Shown here piece by piece: positions 1 through 8,515 of a stretch of 12,858 nucleotides of DNA (position 1 is its first letter; every line of letters starts with the position of its first letter). Source of the DNA: JAPUIN01 sp041580375 (GTDB taxonomy: Bacteria; Acidobacteriota; Polarisedimenticolia; Gp22-AA2). The stretch spans positions 1 through 12,858 of the forward strand of contig JBFGDZ010000103.1 in NCBI GenBank assembly GCA_041580375.1. The letters run 5' to 3'. The translations under genes and the position numbers were made by a program. The notes under the pieces are model-generated. The model was not told the DNA's origin, searched no databases, and saw nothing but the letters and a program-made list of their open reading frames with translations.

Positions 1-477
1 GCGAGGGAGAAGCGCGACATCGGCAAGCGGCAGAAGCTGCGGCAGCAGATGAACGAGGAGATGATGGGACTGTACAAGCAGGAGGGCGTCAATCCCATGG
101 GCCAGATGGGCGGCTGCCTGATGCTCCTGCTGCAGATGCCGATCTTCTTCGGATTCTACAAGGTCCTGACGATCGCGATCGAGCTGCGCAAGGCGCCGTT
201 CATACTCTGGATCGACGACCTGTCGATCATGGATCCGTGGCGCATCACGCCGATCGTCATGGGCGGGACGATGCTCGTGCAGCAGCTGATGACGTCCTCG
301 GCGATCCCCGACCCGACGCAGAGACGGATGATGTACATGATGCCGATCGTGTTCACGTTCTTCATGCTCAACATGCCGTCGGGGCTGGTGTTATACTGGC
401 TCGTGAACAATCTCCTCGCGATTGGGCAGCAGTATCTGGTCAACAAACAGGCCGAAGCCGCACCCGGGAGCGCCTGA
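1..477 (+). CDS. yidC: YidC membrane protein insertase, C-terminal part (5' truncated by window)
   Basis: YidC inserts and folds inner-membrane proteins, alone or with SecYEG. The reading frame is open from base 1, so only the last 158 residues are present. They contain the conserved core of the YidC/Oxa1 family: a cytoplasmic basic stretch followed by NEEMMGLYKQEGVNPMG, the helix with GGCLMLLLQMPIFFGFY, and the final helices around MPIVFTFFMLNMPSGLVLYW, ending in a short tail (NKQAEAAPGSA). The start codon, the first membrane segment and any periplasmic domain lie upstream and cannot be judged. The next gene, jag, starts 28 bases after the stop, in the usual yidC-jag-mnmE order found near replication origins. 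Nothing in the visible part looks degraded. The identification is secure from these motifs. Confidence 0.96.
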   Translation, partial: AREKRDIGKRQKLRQQMNEEMMGLYKQEGVNPMGQMGGCLMLLLQMPIFFGFYKVLTIAIELRKAPFILWIDDLSIMDPWRITPIVMGGTMLVQQLMTSSAIPDPTQRRMMYMMPIVFTFFMLNMPSGLVLYWLVNNLLAIGQQYLVNKQAEAAPGSA

Positions 478-505
478 GATCGCGGACGGGACGGAGGATG
501 AGCGC

Positions 506-1060
506 GTGACGGCGGACGATGAACGGGGCGACGGGACGGCGGAGGGGTCCGGGGGCGCCGATCCGGAGAAGGAGACTCTCGTGGATCCCGAGCGGGTCCG
601 CGAGCTCGCCGATCGACTGCTGCGGGGCCTCGGTCTCGAGGTGGAGACATCGGCTCGTGAGGAGGGCGAGCTGATCCAGGTCGACGTCTCGGGCGCGGAC
701 CGCGAGTACCTTCTCGACCGCCGCGGCGAGGCGTTGAACGCCGTCCAATACCTGTTGAACCGCATCGTCTACCGCGGGCGCAAAGGGAAGAAGATTCACG
801 TCGACAGCGCCGGCTTCCGGCGGATGCGCGAGGAGGAGATCGAGGAGATCGCGCGCCGCACCGCCGAGAAAGTCCTGGCGAGCGGCGAGGAGTGCGTCCT
901 GAGCCCGTTGAATCCGTACGAGCGCCGCCTGGTCCACCTGGCCCTGAGGGACGACGAGGGAATCGAGACCTGCAGTCTCGGCGACGGCTTCCTCAAGCGG
1001 GTTGCGATCCGGCCGGCGAAGAAGCAGGGCTCCGGCCGGGGCGAACGCGGCACCGCATGA
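506..1060 (+). CDS. jag: Jag/KhpB-type single-stranded nucleic-acid-binding protein (KH + R3H domains)
   Basis: This is a small cytoplasmic RNA-binding protein of the Jag/KhpB (EloR/SpoIIIJ-associated) family. I chose the GTG at 506 because GGAGG (493-497) lies 8 bases upstream; an in-frame ATG at 422 would overlap yidC by 56 bases and has no such site. The product is 184 residues. Residues 1-25 are acidic and of low complexity. Residues about 28-105 form the KH domain, with REYLLDRRGEALNAVQYLLNR where the family has its GxxG loop, followed by basic RGRKGKK. Residues about 140-175 form the R3H domain, with PLNPYERRLVHLAL carrying the Arg-x-x-x-His pair. The separate N-terminal Jag_N domain of longer homologues is absent, and the first Gly of the KH loop is Asp here. 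Its place between yidC and mnmE supports the call. Its RNA targets cannot be read from the sequence. Confidence 0.93.
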   Translation: MTADDERGDGTAEGSGGADPEKETLVDPERVRELADRLLRGLGLEVETSAREEGELIQVDVSGADREYLLDRRGEALNAVQYLLNRIVYRGRKGKKIHVDSAGFRRMREEEIEEIARRTAEKVLASGEECVLSPLNPYERRLVHLALRDDEGIETCSLGDGFLKRVAIRPAKKQGSGRGERGTA

Positions 1061-1108
1061 TCCCGACCGGGCGCCCCGGGTCCGGCCCGCGGCGTCGAGG
1101 TGCCGGCG

Positions 1109-2568
1109 ATGGATCCCTTCCACACACCCGGAGATGAGCGGGTCGACCGCGACGAGAAACGCGGGCCGGATGTCGGTCCGCGCGACGGAGACACGATCGT
1201 CGCGATCTCTTCGCCTCCCGGACGCGGAGGGATCGGAGTGGTGCGGCTGTCCGGCTCCGGCTCGGTGGCGATCGCCCGGGGGCTGTTCCGGCCCGTGCCC
1301 GCGCCGCCCGCGGCGGGCGGCGACGTGGAGGCGGGGCGGGTCCAATTCGGCCGGTTCGCGACGTCGTCGGGCGGGACGATCGATCACGGATACCTCGTCA
1401 CCTTCCGCCGCCCGCGGAGCTTCACCGGAGAGGACAGCGCCGAGCTCTGGACGCACGGAAGCCCCGTCGTGCTCCGCTCCCTCGTCGCCGCGGCGGTCCG
1501 CGCGGGCGCCCGCGTGGCCACGCCCGGGGAATTCACCCTCAGGGCTTTCCTGAACGGCCGCATCGACGCGACGCAGGCGGAGGCCGTGCGGGACCTCGTC
1601 GAGGCGCGCACGGAATTCCAGGCGAGGGTGGCTCTCGATCAGATCGAAGGGCGGATCGCCGGCGAGGTCGACCGCCTGAAGGATCGCCTGGCCGAGATCG
1701 TGGCCGGACTGGAAGCCTCGATCGAGTTCTCCGAGGAGGCGGAGGCCGATCGATTCCTCCCGGAGGGAGGCCTCGCCGGGAGGACCGGATCGCTGCGCGC
1801 CGATCTGGAGGCGCTCGCGGGGACCTTCGAGCGCGGCCGCCGGGTCCGGGAGGGCGCCCGGGTTGCGATCGTCGGCTCCCCGAACGTGGGCAAGTCGAGC
1901 CTCTTCAACCGGCTGCTCGAGGAGGAGAGAGCCATCGTCACGCCGCTGGCCGGGACGACGCGCGATGCGATCGAGGAGGTGCTCGACGTCGGCGGGATCG
2001 CCGTCACGCTGATCGACACGGCGGGACTGCAGGACGCGGAGGACGAGGCCGGGGCGGAGGCGGTCCGTCGAACGCGGGGCGTCATGCGGGGAGCCGACCT
2101 GGTGATCGCGGTCCTGGACTGGTCCCGGGAGCAGCGCGAGGAGGAGCGGGCGTTCCTGACGGAGATCGATGCTGCGAGGGGCGTCGTCGTTCTGAACAAG
2201 TGCGATCTGGACTGCCGCGTGGGGTGGGATCGGGTGCTGTATCTGCGCAAGACCCACGACGCGCTGGCCGTCTCTGCGAAGACGGGCGAGGGGCTGGCCG
2301 ATCTGCGCGGCCGCCTCGCGGAGACGGTCTCCGGCGGGCGCGTCGCCTCCCGCGAGGATCTCTTCATCACCAACGCGCGGCACCACGAGCTGCTGCTCCG
2401 GGGGGCGGAGGCCCTCAGGAGGGCCGAAGGGGCGGCCCGCGATCGCGTCGGCGAGGAGTACCTGATCTGCGATCTGAAGCAGGCCCTCGATCACCTCGGG
2501 GAGATCACGGGCGAGGTGGGGCTGGACGACATCTACGATCGAATATTCAGTCGATTCTGCATCGGCAA

Positions 2569-2572
<4 letters not shown>
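1109..2572 (+). CDS. mnmE: tRNA modification GTPase MnmE
   Basis: With MnmG, MnmE installs the (carboxymethyl)aminomethyl group on C5 of the wobble uridine (U34) in certain tRNAs, using a folate one-carbon unit and GTP hydrolysis. The ATG at 1109 has GAGG at 1097-1100. A GTG at 1100 is the only other nearby start. The product is 487 residues, longer than the usual ~455, because about 27 hydrophilic residues precede the canonical DTIVAISSPPGRGGIGVVRLSG start. Later motifs are intact: the GEFTLRAFLNGRIDATQAEAV segment of the folate/helical region, the P-loop GSPNVGKSS at 256-264, GTTRD at 282-286, DTAG at 303-306, NKCD at 363-366, and the C-terminal CIGK (484-487) that carries the catalytic Cys. 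Its stop overlaps the mnmG start (ATGA), so the two partners are translationally coupled. Confidence 0.97.
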
Positions 2573-4458
<1,886 letters not shown>

Positions 4459-4522
4459 GAGCCGCCGCGCAGCGGCCGCCGCGGTCGCGCTGACGCGGCC
4501 CGTCGTCAACACGAACGGAGGG

Positions 4523-5407
4523 CTAGAGCAGGAACCGGTCCTTCACGTCGACTCCGAAAAACTGGTAACCGCTGTAACGCAACGAGAGCGTCGCCCCCCA
4601 TGCCTCCTGTCCCTCCAGATCGAGACTGAACTCGCGAAACTCCGCGAGATCCGGCAGCGACAGCCTCTGGAACTCGTTCAGGAAGGTGATGGTGTAGAAG
4701 GCGCCGGTCGGCGGCTTCACGAGCGGGTAGATGAGAAACCGGGGTGCCTGTCGATAGGCCCGCAGCTCGCTCTCCAGCCTCCCGTCCTGATTGCCCGGCC
4801 GCGCCTCGACCTTCAGGAAGTTGAAGTTCTCGGCGTCGACCCAGACGCGACCGCTCCACTCGTAGACCGTGCGTCCCGTCGTGAACGGCAGCGGCGCGGT
4901 GAACTCCAGGACGTGCGCCATCCGGAGCGAGAACCACTCCTGGCCAGCGTGACGGAACTTGAACAGATGCTGGCGATCCGGATCGAACATCAGCGTCCAG
5001 GAGTACGAATCGGGAAAGTCGAAGCTCACGTTCGATTCCTGGGGGCGCCGTCCCGGCCGGCCGGTGTGCTTCTGCCGGTACGGCTTGTAACGCTGAGGCT
5101 GCTCCTCCACGTACATGTAGTCGTAGCGCCGGACCTCCTGCGGCTTGTCGCTGTTCTGAATCGATTCGATGCAGACGAACCTGAGGGCGACCTCCCGGTA
5201 GACGAGGGCTTTCTCGCCGAGGAGCCGGAGCAGCGATTCGAGATCAATCGACTCGCGGTAGGGGTTGGGTGGATCGGAGCCTTGCGCCTGCGGGGCGGGC
5301 GCGGCGGAAAGAACCGCCGGCATCATGAGAATGATCGCGAGGGCCGCCCGCACGGGCAACCGCCGCCGCGACGGGTTGGGGTGTCCGGTCAAATGCTCCT
5401 CCGGCAT
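4523..5407 (-). CDS. hypothetical exported protein, family not recognised
   Basis: The frame encodes up to 294 residues. The N-terminus looks like a Sec signal: SRRR at 13-16, a hydrophobic core at about 18-36 (VRAALAIILMMPAVLSAA), then an Ala/Pro-rich stretch suitable for signal peptidase I; no lipobox Cys is evident. The mature part begins with a helical segment (ESIDLESLLRLLGEKALVYRE), has one Cys (C79 in RFVCIESIQ), a Tyr-rich stretch (YDYMYVEEQPQRYKPYRQK), and then alternating, probably beta-rich sequence including GRTVYEWSGRVWVDAENF. That pattern recalls secreted beta-sheet proteins related in style to LolA-like folds common in acidobacteria, but this is an impression. The ATG at 5407 lacks a ribosome site; a TTG at 5392 has GGAGGAG just upstream and gives 289 residues with the same signal. 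GC is visibly lower (about 60-72% in sampled lines) than in mnmG (about 75%). It is convergent to mnmG and divergent from rsmG. Confidence 0.8.
   Translation of the reverse strand: MPEEHLTGHPNPSRRRLPVRAALAIILMMPAVLSAAPAPQAQGSDPPNPYRESIDLESLLRLLGEKALVYREVALRFVCIESIQNSDKPQEVRRYDYMYVEEQPQRYKPYRQKHTGRPGRRPQESNVSFDFPDSYSWTLMFDPDRQHLFKFRHAGQEWFSLRMAHVLEFTAPLPFTTGRTVYEWSGRVWVDAENFNFLKVEARPGNQDGRLESELRAYRQAPRFLIYPLVKPPTGAFYTITFLNEFQRLSLPDLAEFREFSLDLEGQEAWGATLSLRYSGYQFFGVDVKDRFLL
5396..5402 (-). promoter_or_regulatory. ribosome binding site favouring a TTG start for the exported-protein gene
   Basis: On the minus strand, GGAGGAG occupies 5402 down to 5396. It lies inside the codons following the ATG at 5407 and a few bases ahead of an in-frame TTG (5392-5390), with 5 bases between GGAGG and TTG. 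No Shine-Dalgarno-like sequence precedes the ATG. The real start may therefore be the TTG. Both choices leave the signal peptide intact. Confidence 0.45.
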
Positions 5408-5422
5408 GCTAACGTAGCCACT

Positions 5423-6094
5423 ATGGTAACCCGGCGCGCCAGCCGGACCACCCGCCGCGGTGGTTCATTTTGTGAAACGCTAGTCGCGGAATCCGAGCAG
5501 GCCGGCCGATCTCTCTCGCAGGAGGAGGTCCGGCTCTTCGAGATCCATTACCGTCTGCTGTCGCACTGGGGCCGCCGGATCAACCTGACCGGCCTGCGGG
5601 ACGAGGATGCGATCATCCGGCGCCATTTCCTGGAGCCGATCGCGGCGGCGGATCTGTTCCCCGACCCGGGGACGCTGCTCGATCTCGGCTCCGGTAACGG
5701 TTTTCCCGCCATTCCGCTGAGCGTCCTCAACCCTCACCTCGAGCTGGTCATGGTCGAGGCTTCGGAGCGCAAGTCGGCGTTTCTTCGCGAGATCGCTCGC
5801 GAATCCGGCCTGAAGAGGATCCGGGTGGAGACGCGGCGCATCCGCTCCACGGCCGATCTCGCCGACCTGCTCCCGTGCCGCTATCTCACCTTCAGGGCGA
5901 TCCGGGGCGCCGACTTCCTTCGCCGCGGCCCGCCCGTCCCGATCCTCGAGCCCGGGGGACGGGCCGTCCTGTTCATTTCGAAGGGCCAGCTCCGGGATCT
6001 GGAGAAGGGTGGCCTCCCGGGCATGCGGATCGCAGGTTCACGCCTGCTTTCGTCCCGGACCGATTCGATCGCGGCGATCCTCGAGCGGGCATGA
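5423..6094 (+). CDS. rsmG: 16S rRNA (guanine-N7) methyltransferase RsmG (GidB)
   Basis: RsmG uses S-adenosylmethionine to methylate N7 of a guanine (G527 in E. coli) in the 530 loop of 16S rRNA. From the ATG at 5423 the product is 223 residues, within the family range. Visible motifs are the N-terminal WGRRINLTGLRDEDAIIRRHFLEP segment, the SAM-binding motif I TLLDLGSGNGFPAIPLSVLNP (Asp at residue 87), the acidic end of strand 2 in VMVEASERKSAFLREI, and later LTFRAIRG and GGRAVLFISKGQ. The start is not certain: no good ribosome site precedes 5423, and an in-frame ATG at 5393 would overlap the divergent gene. Loss of RsmG is known to give low-level streptomycin resistance in several bacteria. 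It belongs to the mnmG-rsmG-parA-parB order but is separated here from mnmG by an opposite-strand gene. Confidence 0.93.
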   Translation: MVTRRASRTTRRGGSFCETLVAESEQAGRSLSQEEVRLFEIHYRLLSHWGRRINLTGLRDEDAIIRRHFLEPIAAADLFPDPGTLLDLGSGNGFPAIPLSVLNPHLELVMVEASERKSAFLREIARESGLKRIRVETRRIRSTADLADLLPCRYLTFRAIRGADFLRRGPPVPILEPGGRAVLFISKGQLRDLEKGGLPGMRIAGSRLLSSRTDSIAAILERA

Positions 6095-6109
6095 TCGGGG
6101 GATTCCCGA

Positions 6110-6125
6110 TGTTTCACGTGGAACA
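6110..6125. promoter_or_regulatory. parS site 1 (ParB-binding centromere site)
   Basis: The 16-mer is TGTTTCACGTGGAACA. Its reverse complement, TGTTCCACGTGAAACA, matches the widely conserved bacterial parS consensus TGTTNCACGTGAAACA at every position. ParB loads at such sites as a CTP-dependent clamp and spreads. The site lies 15 bases after the rsmG stop and about 110 bases before the parA start, the usual location for an origin-proximal parS. Confidence 0.95.
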
Positions 6126-6150
6126 TGCCGGTCCGCGGCGAAGCCTGGAG

Positions 6151-6166
6151 TGTTCCACGTGGAACG
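6151..6166. promoter_or_regulatory. parS site 2 (ParB-binding centromere site)
   Basis: The 16-mer is TGTTCCACGTGGAACG. It is a palindrome except for the outermost base pair, and it differs from the consensus TGTTNCACGTGAAACA at two positions. It begins exactly 41 bp after the start of site 1, about four helical turns, so both sites should present to ParB on the same face of the DNA. It lies about 70 bases upstream of parA. Confidence 0.88.
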
Positions 6167-6212
6167 TCGAGCCATCGACACGGGCGTCCCGGCGGATCGG
6201 GCCGCGGGAGTC

Positions 6213-6223
6213 TGTGCTAGTCT
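6213..6223 (+). promoter_or_regulatory. possible extended -10 element for parA
   Basis: TGTGCTAGTCT lies 10 bases ahead of the parA ATG. The heptamer TGTGCTA is identical to that in the much clearer promoter at 8454-8483. No convincing -35 is seen at the right distance, though extended -10 promoters can do without one. If used, the transcript would be nearly leaderless, and the two parS sites would lie just upstream, allowing ParB autorepression. This is an inference from one short match. Confidence 0.3.
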
Positions 6224-6233
6224 TGCGGGTCTC

Positions 6234-7034
6234 ATGGGCCGCGTGATCGCCGTCGCCAATCAGAAGGGTGGGGTGGGAAAGACCACCACGGCCATCAGCC
6301 TCGCGGCCGCGCTGGCGATCGCGGAACGGTCGACTCTGCTCGTCGATATCGATCCGCAGTCATCCTCCACGAAGGGGCTCGGGCTCAGGCCGGGACCGGC
6401 CGGGGATATGTACTCGGTCCTCTCGGGCGAGTCGCGCCTGGAGGAGATCCTCGTCCCGACCGATCTGGAGTTTCTGACGGTGGCACCCGCGAGCCGCGAC
6501 CTGGTCGGGACCGAGGTCGAGCTCGTCGGCATGGAGGAGCGCGAGTTCAGGCTGAAATCGGCGATTGAGGCGATCAGGCGCCGTTATCACTACGTCCTGG
6601 TCGATTGTCCGCCGTCCCTCGGGCTTCTCACCGTGAACGCACTGACGGCCGCCGACGGAATCCTCGTCCCGGTTCAGTGCGAATACCTGGCGCTCGAGGG
6701 GCTGTCGGAACTGGTCGCCACGATAGAGCGCATCCGGGGAGGACTGAATCCCGACCTGGAGGTCGATGGCGTCCTTCCCACGATGTTCGACGAGAGGACG
6801 AATCTCTCCAGGCAGGTCGTCAACGAGCTCACGTCGTATTTCAAGGAAAAGGTGTATGAGACGATCGTGCCGCGTAACGTGCGGCTCGGCGAGGCGCCGA
6901 GCTTCGGCAAGCCGATCATGCTGTACGACATCCGATCGAAAGGGGCCGAATCCTACATGAATCTGGCCCGCGAGGTCATTGGTCGCCATGAAAAGACAAG
7001 CACTCGGCAAAGGTCTCAGCAGCCTCATCCCTGA
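6234..7034 (+). CDS. parA: ParA/Soj chromosome-partitioning ATPase
   Basis: ParA binds DNA non-specifically as an ATP-bound dimer and, with ParB, moves and separates origin regions. The ATG at 6234 gives 266 residues and puts the family's start at MGRVIAVANQKGG; the upstream extension of the frame runs through both parS sites and is not coding. The deviant Walker A motif KGGVGKTT is at 11-18 with its signature Lys11, the Walker A' segment LLVDIDPQSSST carries DIDPQ at 38-42, and Walker B LVDCPPSLG has Asp124. The remaining conserved segments (VPVQCEYLALEGLSEL, GVLPTMFDERTNLSRQV, IVPRNVRLGEAPSFGKPI) are complete. There is no N-terminal helix-turn-helix, as expected for the small chromosomal (Soj-type) ParA rather than P1-type plasmid ParA. 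Its last 47 bases overlap parB. The ribosome site is weak (GCGGGT), in keeping with a possibly leaderless transcript. Confidence 0.96.
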   Translation: MGRVIAVANQKGGVGKTTTAISLAAALAIAERSTLLVDIDPQSSSTKGLGLRPGPAGDMYSVLSGESRLEEILVPTDLEFLTVAPASRDLVGTEVELVGMEEREFRLKSAIEAIRRRYHYVLVDCPPSLGLLTVNALTAADGILVPVQCEYLALEGLSELVATIERIRGGLNPDLEVDGVLPTMFDERTNLSRQVVNELTSYFKEKVYETIVPRNVRLGEAPSFGKPIMLYDIRSKGAESYMNLAREVIGRHEKTSTRQRSQQPHP

Positions 7035-7854
7035 ACCACCCGTCAAGCCGGATGCCGGCGTCCTCATGCTGGACATCGACCGGATCCATCCGAGCCGCAT
7101 GCAGCCGCGCCAGGATTTCTCCGGTCTGGAGGGGATGGTCAGCAGCATCAGGGAGACTGGCATCATCCAGCCCGTCGTCGTGCGCAAGGAGGAGGACGGC
7201 TATGGTCTCGTCGCCGGCGAAAGGCGCTGGCGTGCCGCCCAGCTGGCGGGTCTCCACCGGATTCCGGCGGTCGTGCGCGAGGTCGCTGACGATCGACTTC
7301 TCGAGATCGGCCTGATCGAGAATATCCAGCGCAAGGAGCTGAACCCGATCGAGGAGGCCCGCGCCTACGAGGTTCTGACGGGCAAGATGAATCTGACCCA
7401 GGCGGACGTCGCCCGCCGCGTGGGCCGGGATCGATCGTCAATCGCTAACTCTCTGAGAATATTGAAGTTACCTGAATCCGTTCAGCAGAAGGTGAGGGAG
7501 GGCATCCTCAGCTTCGGCCATGCGAAGGCCCTTCTGGCGCTTTCCGACGCCGCGACACAAATTAAGGTGGCGAACGATGTCGTCGCCGGGTTCCTCTCCG
7601 TTCGCGAGACGGAGGAGCGGGTGTCGCGGATTCTCAGGAAGTCGCCGCGGGACGGAGCGCGGTCGCGCCCGCGGGGCCCGGACGACCGGGATCCGAACGT
7701 GAAGGCTGCGGAGGAACATCTCTGTCGCGCCCTGGCGACGAAGGTGCGGATCGTCAAACGGGGAGATCGGGGACGGCTGGAGATCGAGTTCTACTCCGGG
7801 GCGGAGCTGGAGCGGCTGTATCATGCTCTGCTGTCGGCCGAGCGGGGTCACTGA
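6988..7854 (+). CDS. parB: ParB/Spo0J centromere-binding CTPase
   Basis: ParB binds parS, hydrolyses CTP and slides on DNA to build the partition complex that stimulates ParA. The ATG at 6988, with GAGGT at 6972-6976, gives 288 residues starting with the family-typical MKRQALGKGLSSLIPE, the N-terminal peptide that activates ParA. The CTP-binding domain shows GERRWRAAQLAGL at 77-89 and ENIQRKELNPIEEARAY from 111. The helix-turn-helix is at about 137-157 (TQADVARRVGRDRSSIANSLR). A basic Arg-rich linker (RKSPRDGARSRPRG) leads to the C-terminal dimerisation domain (VKAAEEHLCRALATKVRI...YHALLS). The start lies inside parA, so translation is probably coupled. The two parS sites upstream of parA complete the module. 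Confidence 0.96.
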   Translation: MKRQALGKGLSSLIPEPPVKPDAGVLMLDIDRIHPSRMQPRQDFSGLEGMVSSIRETGIIQPVVVRKEEDGYGLVAGERRWRAAQLAGLHRIPAVVREVADDRLLEIGLIENIQRKELNPIEEARAYEVLTGKMNLTQADVARRVGRDRSSIANSLRILKLPESVQQKVREGILSFGHAKALLALSDAATQIKVANDVVAGFLSVRETEERVSRILRKSPRDGARSRPRGPDDRDPNVKAAEEHLCRALATKVRIVKRGDRGRLEIEFYSGAELERLYHALLSAERGH

Positions 7855-7906
7855 GAGAGAGAAACGCAGGCATCGAGATCGGCTCACGCGCAAGGGGGAC
7901 CGTATC

Positions 7907-8350
7907 ATGGCGTTCGGCAAGGAGAGTCTTCTGAAGGAACACGTGGGGCAGGACGAGATCAGCGGATTTCTCGCGGAGGGAACCGAGGTCTCCGGAGAGA
8001 TCCGCTTCCGCGACGTTCTCCGCGTGGACGGCAAGATCACCGGCAAGGTGATCTCCGAGAAGGAGCTCGTCGTCGGGGAAGCCGGTGTCGTGGAGGCCGA
8101 GGTCGACGTCGGCATCCTTTCGGTGAGCGGCAAGGTCACCGGCAAGATCCACGTCAAGGAGCGGGTGGAGATTCACGCGACCGGCCGCATCTCGGGGGAC
8201 CTCTCGCTGGAAAAGCCGCAGCTGGTCATTCGCGAGGGCGGCGTCTTCGAGGGGAACATCGACATGAACGCCGGCAAGCGCAGGGACGTCCGCGGCGGTT
8301 CCCATAAGGAGGGGACCGTCGAGCCGATCCGGGCCCAAACGAACACCTGA
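7907..8350 (+). CDS. bactofilin (polymer-forming cytoskeletal protein)
   Basis: Bactofilins (DUF583) form filaments without nucleotide through a right-handed beta-helix and act as scaffolds for cell shape, stalks, polar complexes or chromosome arms. The ATG at 7907 has AGGGGGA at 7893-7899; the product is 147 residues, typical length. A short N-terminal tail (MAFGKESLLKEHVGQDEISG) precedes the repeat core at about 22-118, with successive turns such as GTEVSGEIRF, RVDGKITGKV, SVSGKVTGKI, HATGRISGDL and REGGVFEGNI. The tail after that is basic and disordered (NAGKRRDVRGGSHKEG). It starts 52 bases after parB and probably shares its transcript. In Myxococcus xanthus, bactofilins BacNOP are known to organise ParABS, so a role in chromosome segregation is a fair inference from position, not shown by sequence. 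Confidence 0.93.
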   Translation: MAFGKESLLKEHVGQDEISGFLAEGTEVSGEIRFRDVLRVDGKITGKVISEKELVVGEAGVVEAEVDVGILSVSGKVTGKIHVKERVEIHATGRISGDLSLEKPQLVIREGGVFEGNIDMNAGKRRDVRGGSHKEGTVEPIRAQTNT

Positions 8351-8397
8351 TCCGGATCCCGGCCCCGCGCATCCCGAAGCGAGGGCGACCCCGCCGT

Positions 8398-8433
8398 CCG
8401 CGAACCGCGGGCGCACCCCGGGTCGCAAGACCC
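8398..8433 (+). other. two small tandem hairpins after the bactofilin gene
   Basis: CCGCG-AAC-CGCGG (8398-8410) and GGGTC-GCAA-GACCC (8420-8433, a GNRA tetraloop) lie about 50-80 bases after the bactofilin stop. Neither is followed by a T-run, so they are not classic intrinsic terminators. They could protect the 3' end of the par-bactofilin mRNA or pause polymerase, or be chance structures in GC-rich DNA. Confidence 0.35.
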
Positions 8434-8453
8434 CTCCCAATCCCTTGAGCCGT

Positions 8454-8483
8454 TTGACACTCCGGCGATCCGTGTGCTATTTT
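8454..8483 (+). promoter_or_regulatory. sigma70-type promoter upstream of atpH
   Basis: A perfect -35 TTGACA (8454-8459) is followed after 18 bases by TATTTT (8478-8483), which matches TATAAT at four positions, preceded by TGTGC. The local A/T content stands out from the GC-rich surroundings. Transcription would start near 8490 and run into the terminator ending at 8564. No other promoter-like sequence is evident between here and atpH. Confidence 0.7.
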
Positions 8484-8515
8484 CCCGCCTCCTCAGAGAA
8501 CCCAGGGGAGAGAGC

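Noticed and set aside
4461..4476. A GCCGC/GCGGC hairpin after mnmG as a terminator
   Set aside because: The stem is 5 bp with no T-run on either strand, too weak to call.
4913..5422. In-frame upstream extension of rsmG by 170 codons
   Set aside because: The extension is antisense to the exported-protein gene and has no family similarity; RsmG is of normal length from the ATG at 5423.
6009..6233. In-frame upstream extension of parA
   Set aside because: It runs over the end of rsmG and both parS sites, and ParA proteins of this type start at the MGRVIAVANQKGG position.
7935..7950. A CACGTG core inside the bactofilin gene as a third parS
   Set aside because: Only about 10 of 16 positions agree with parS, and the conserved outer TGTT arm is missing.
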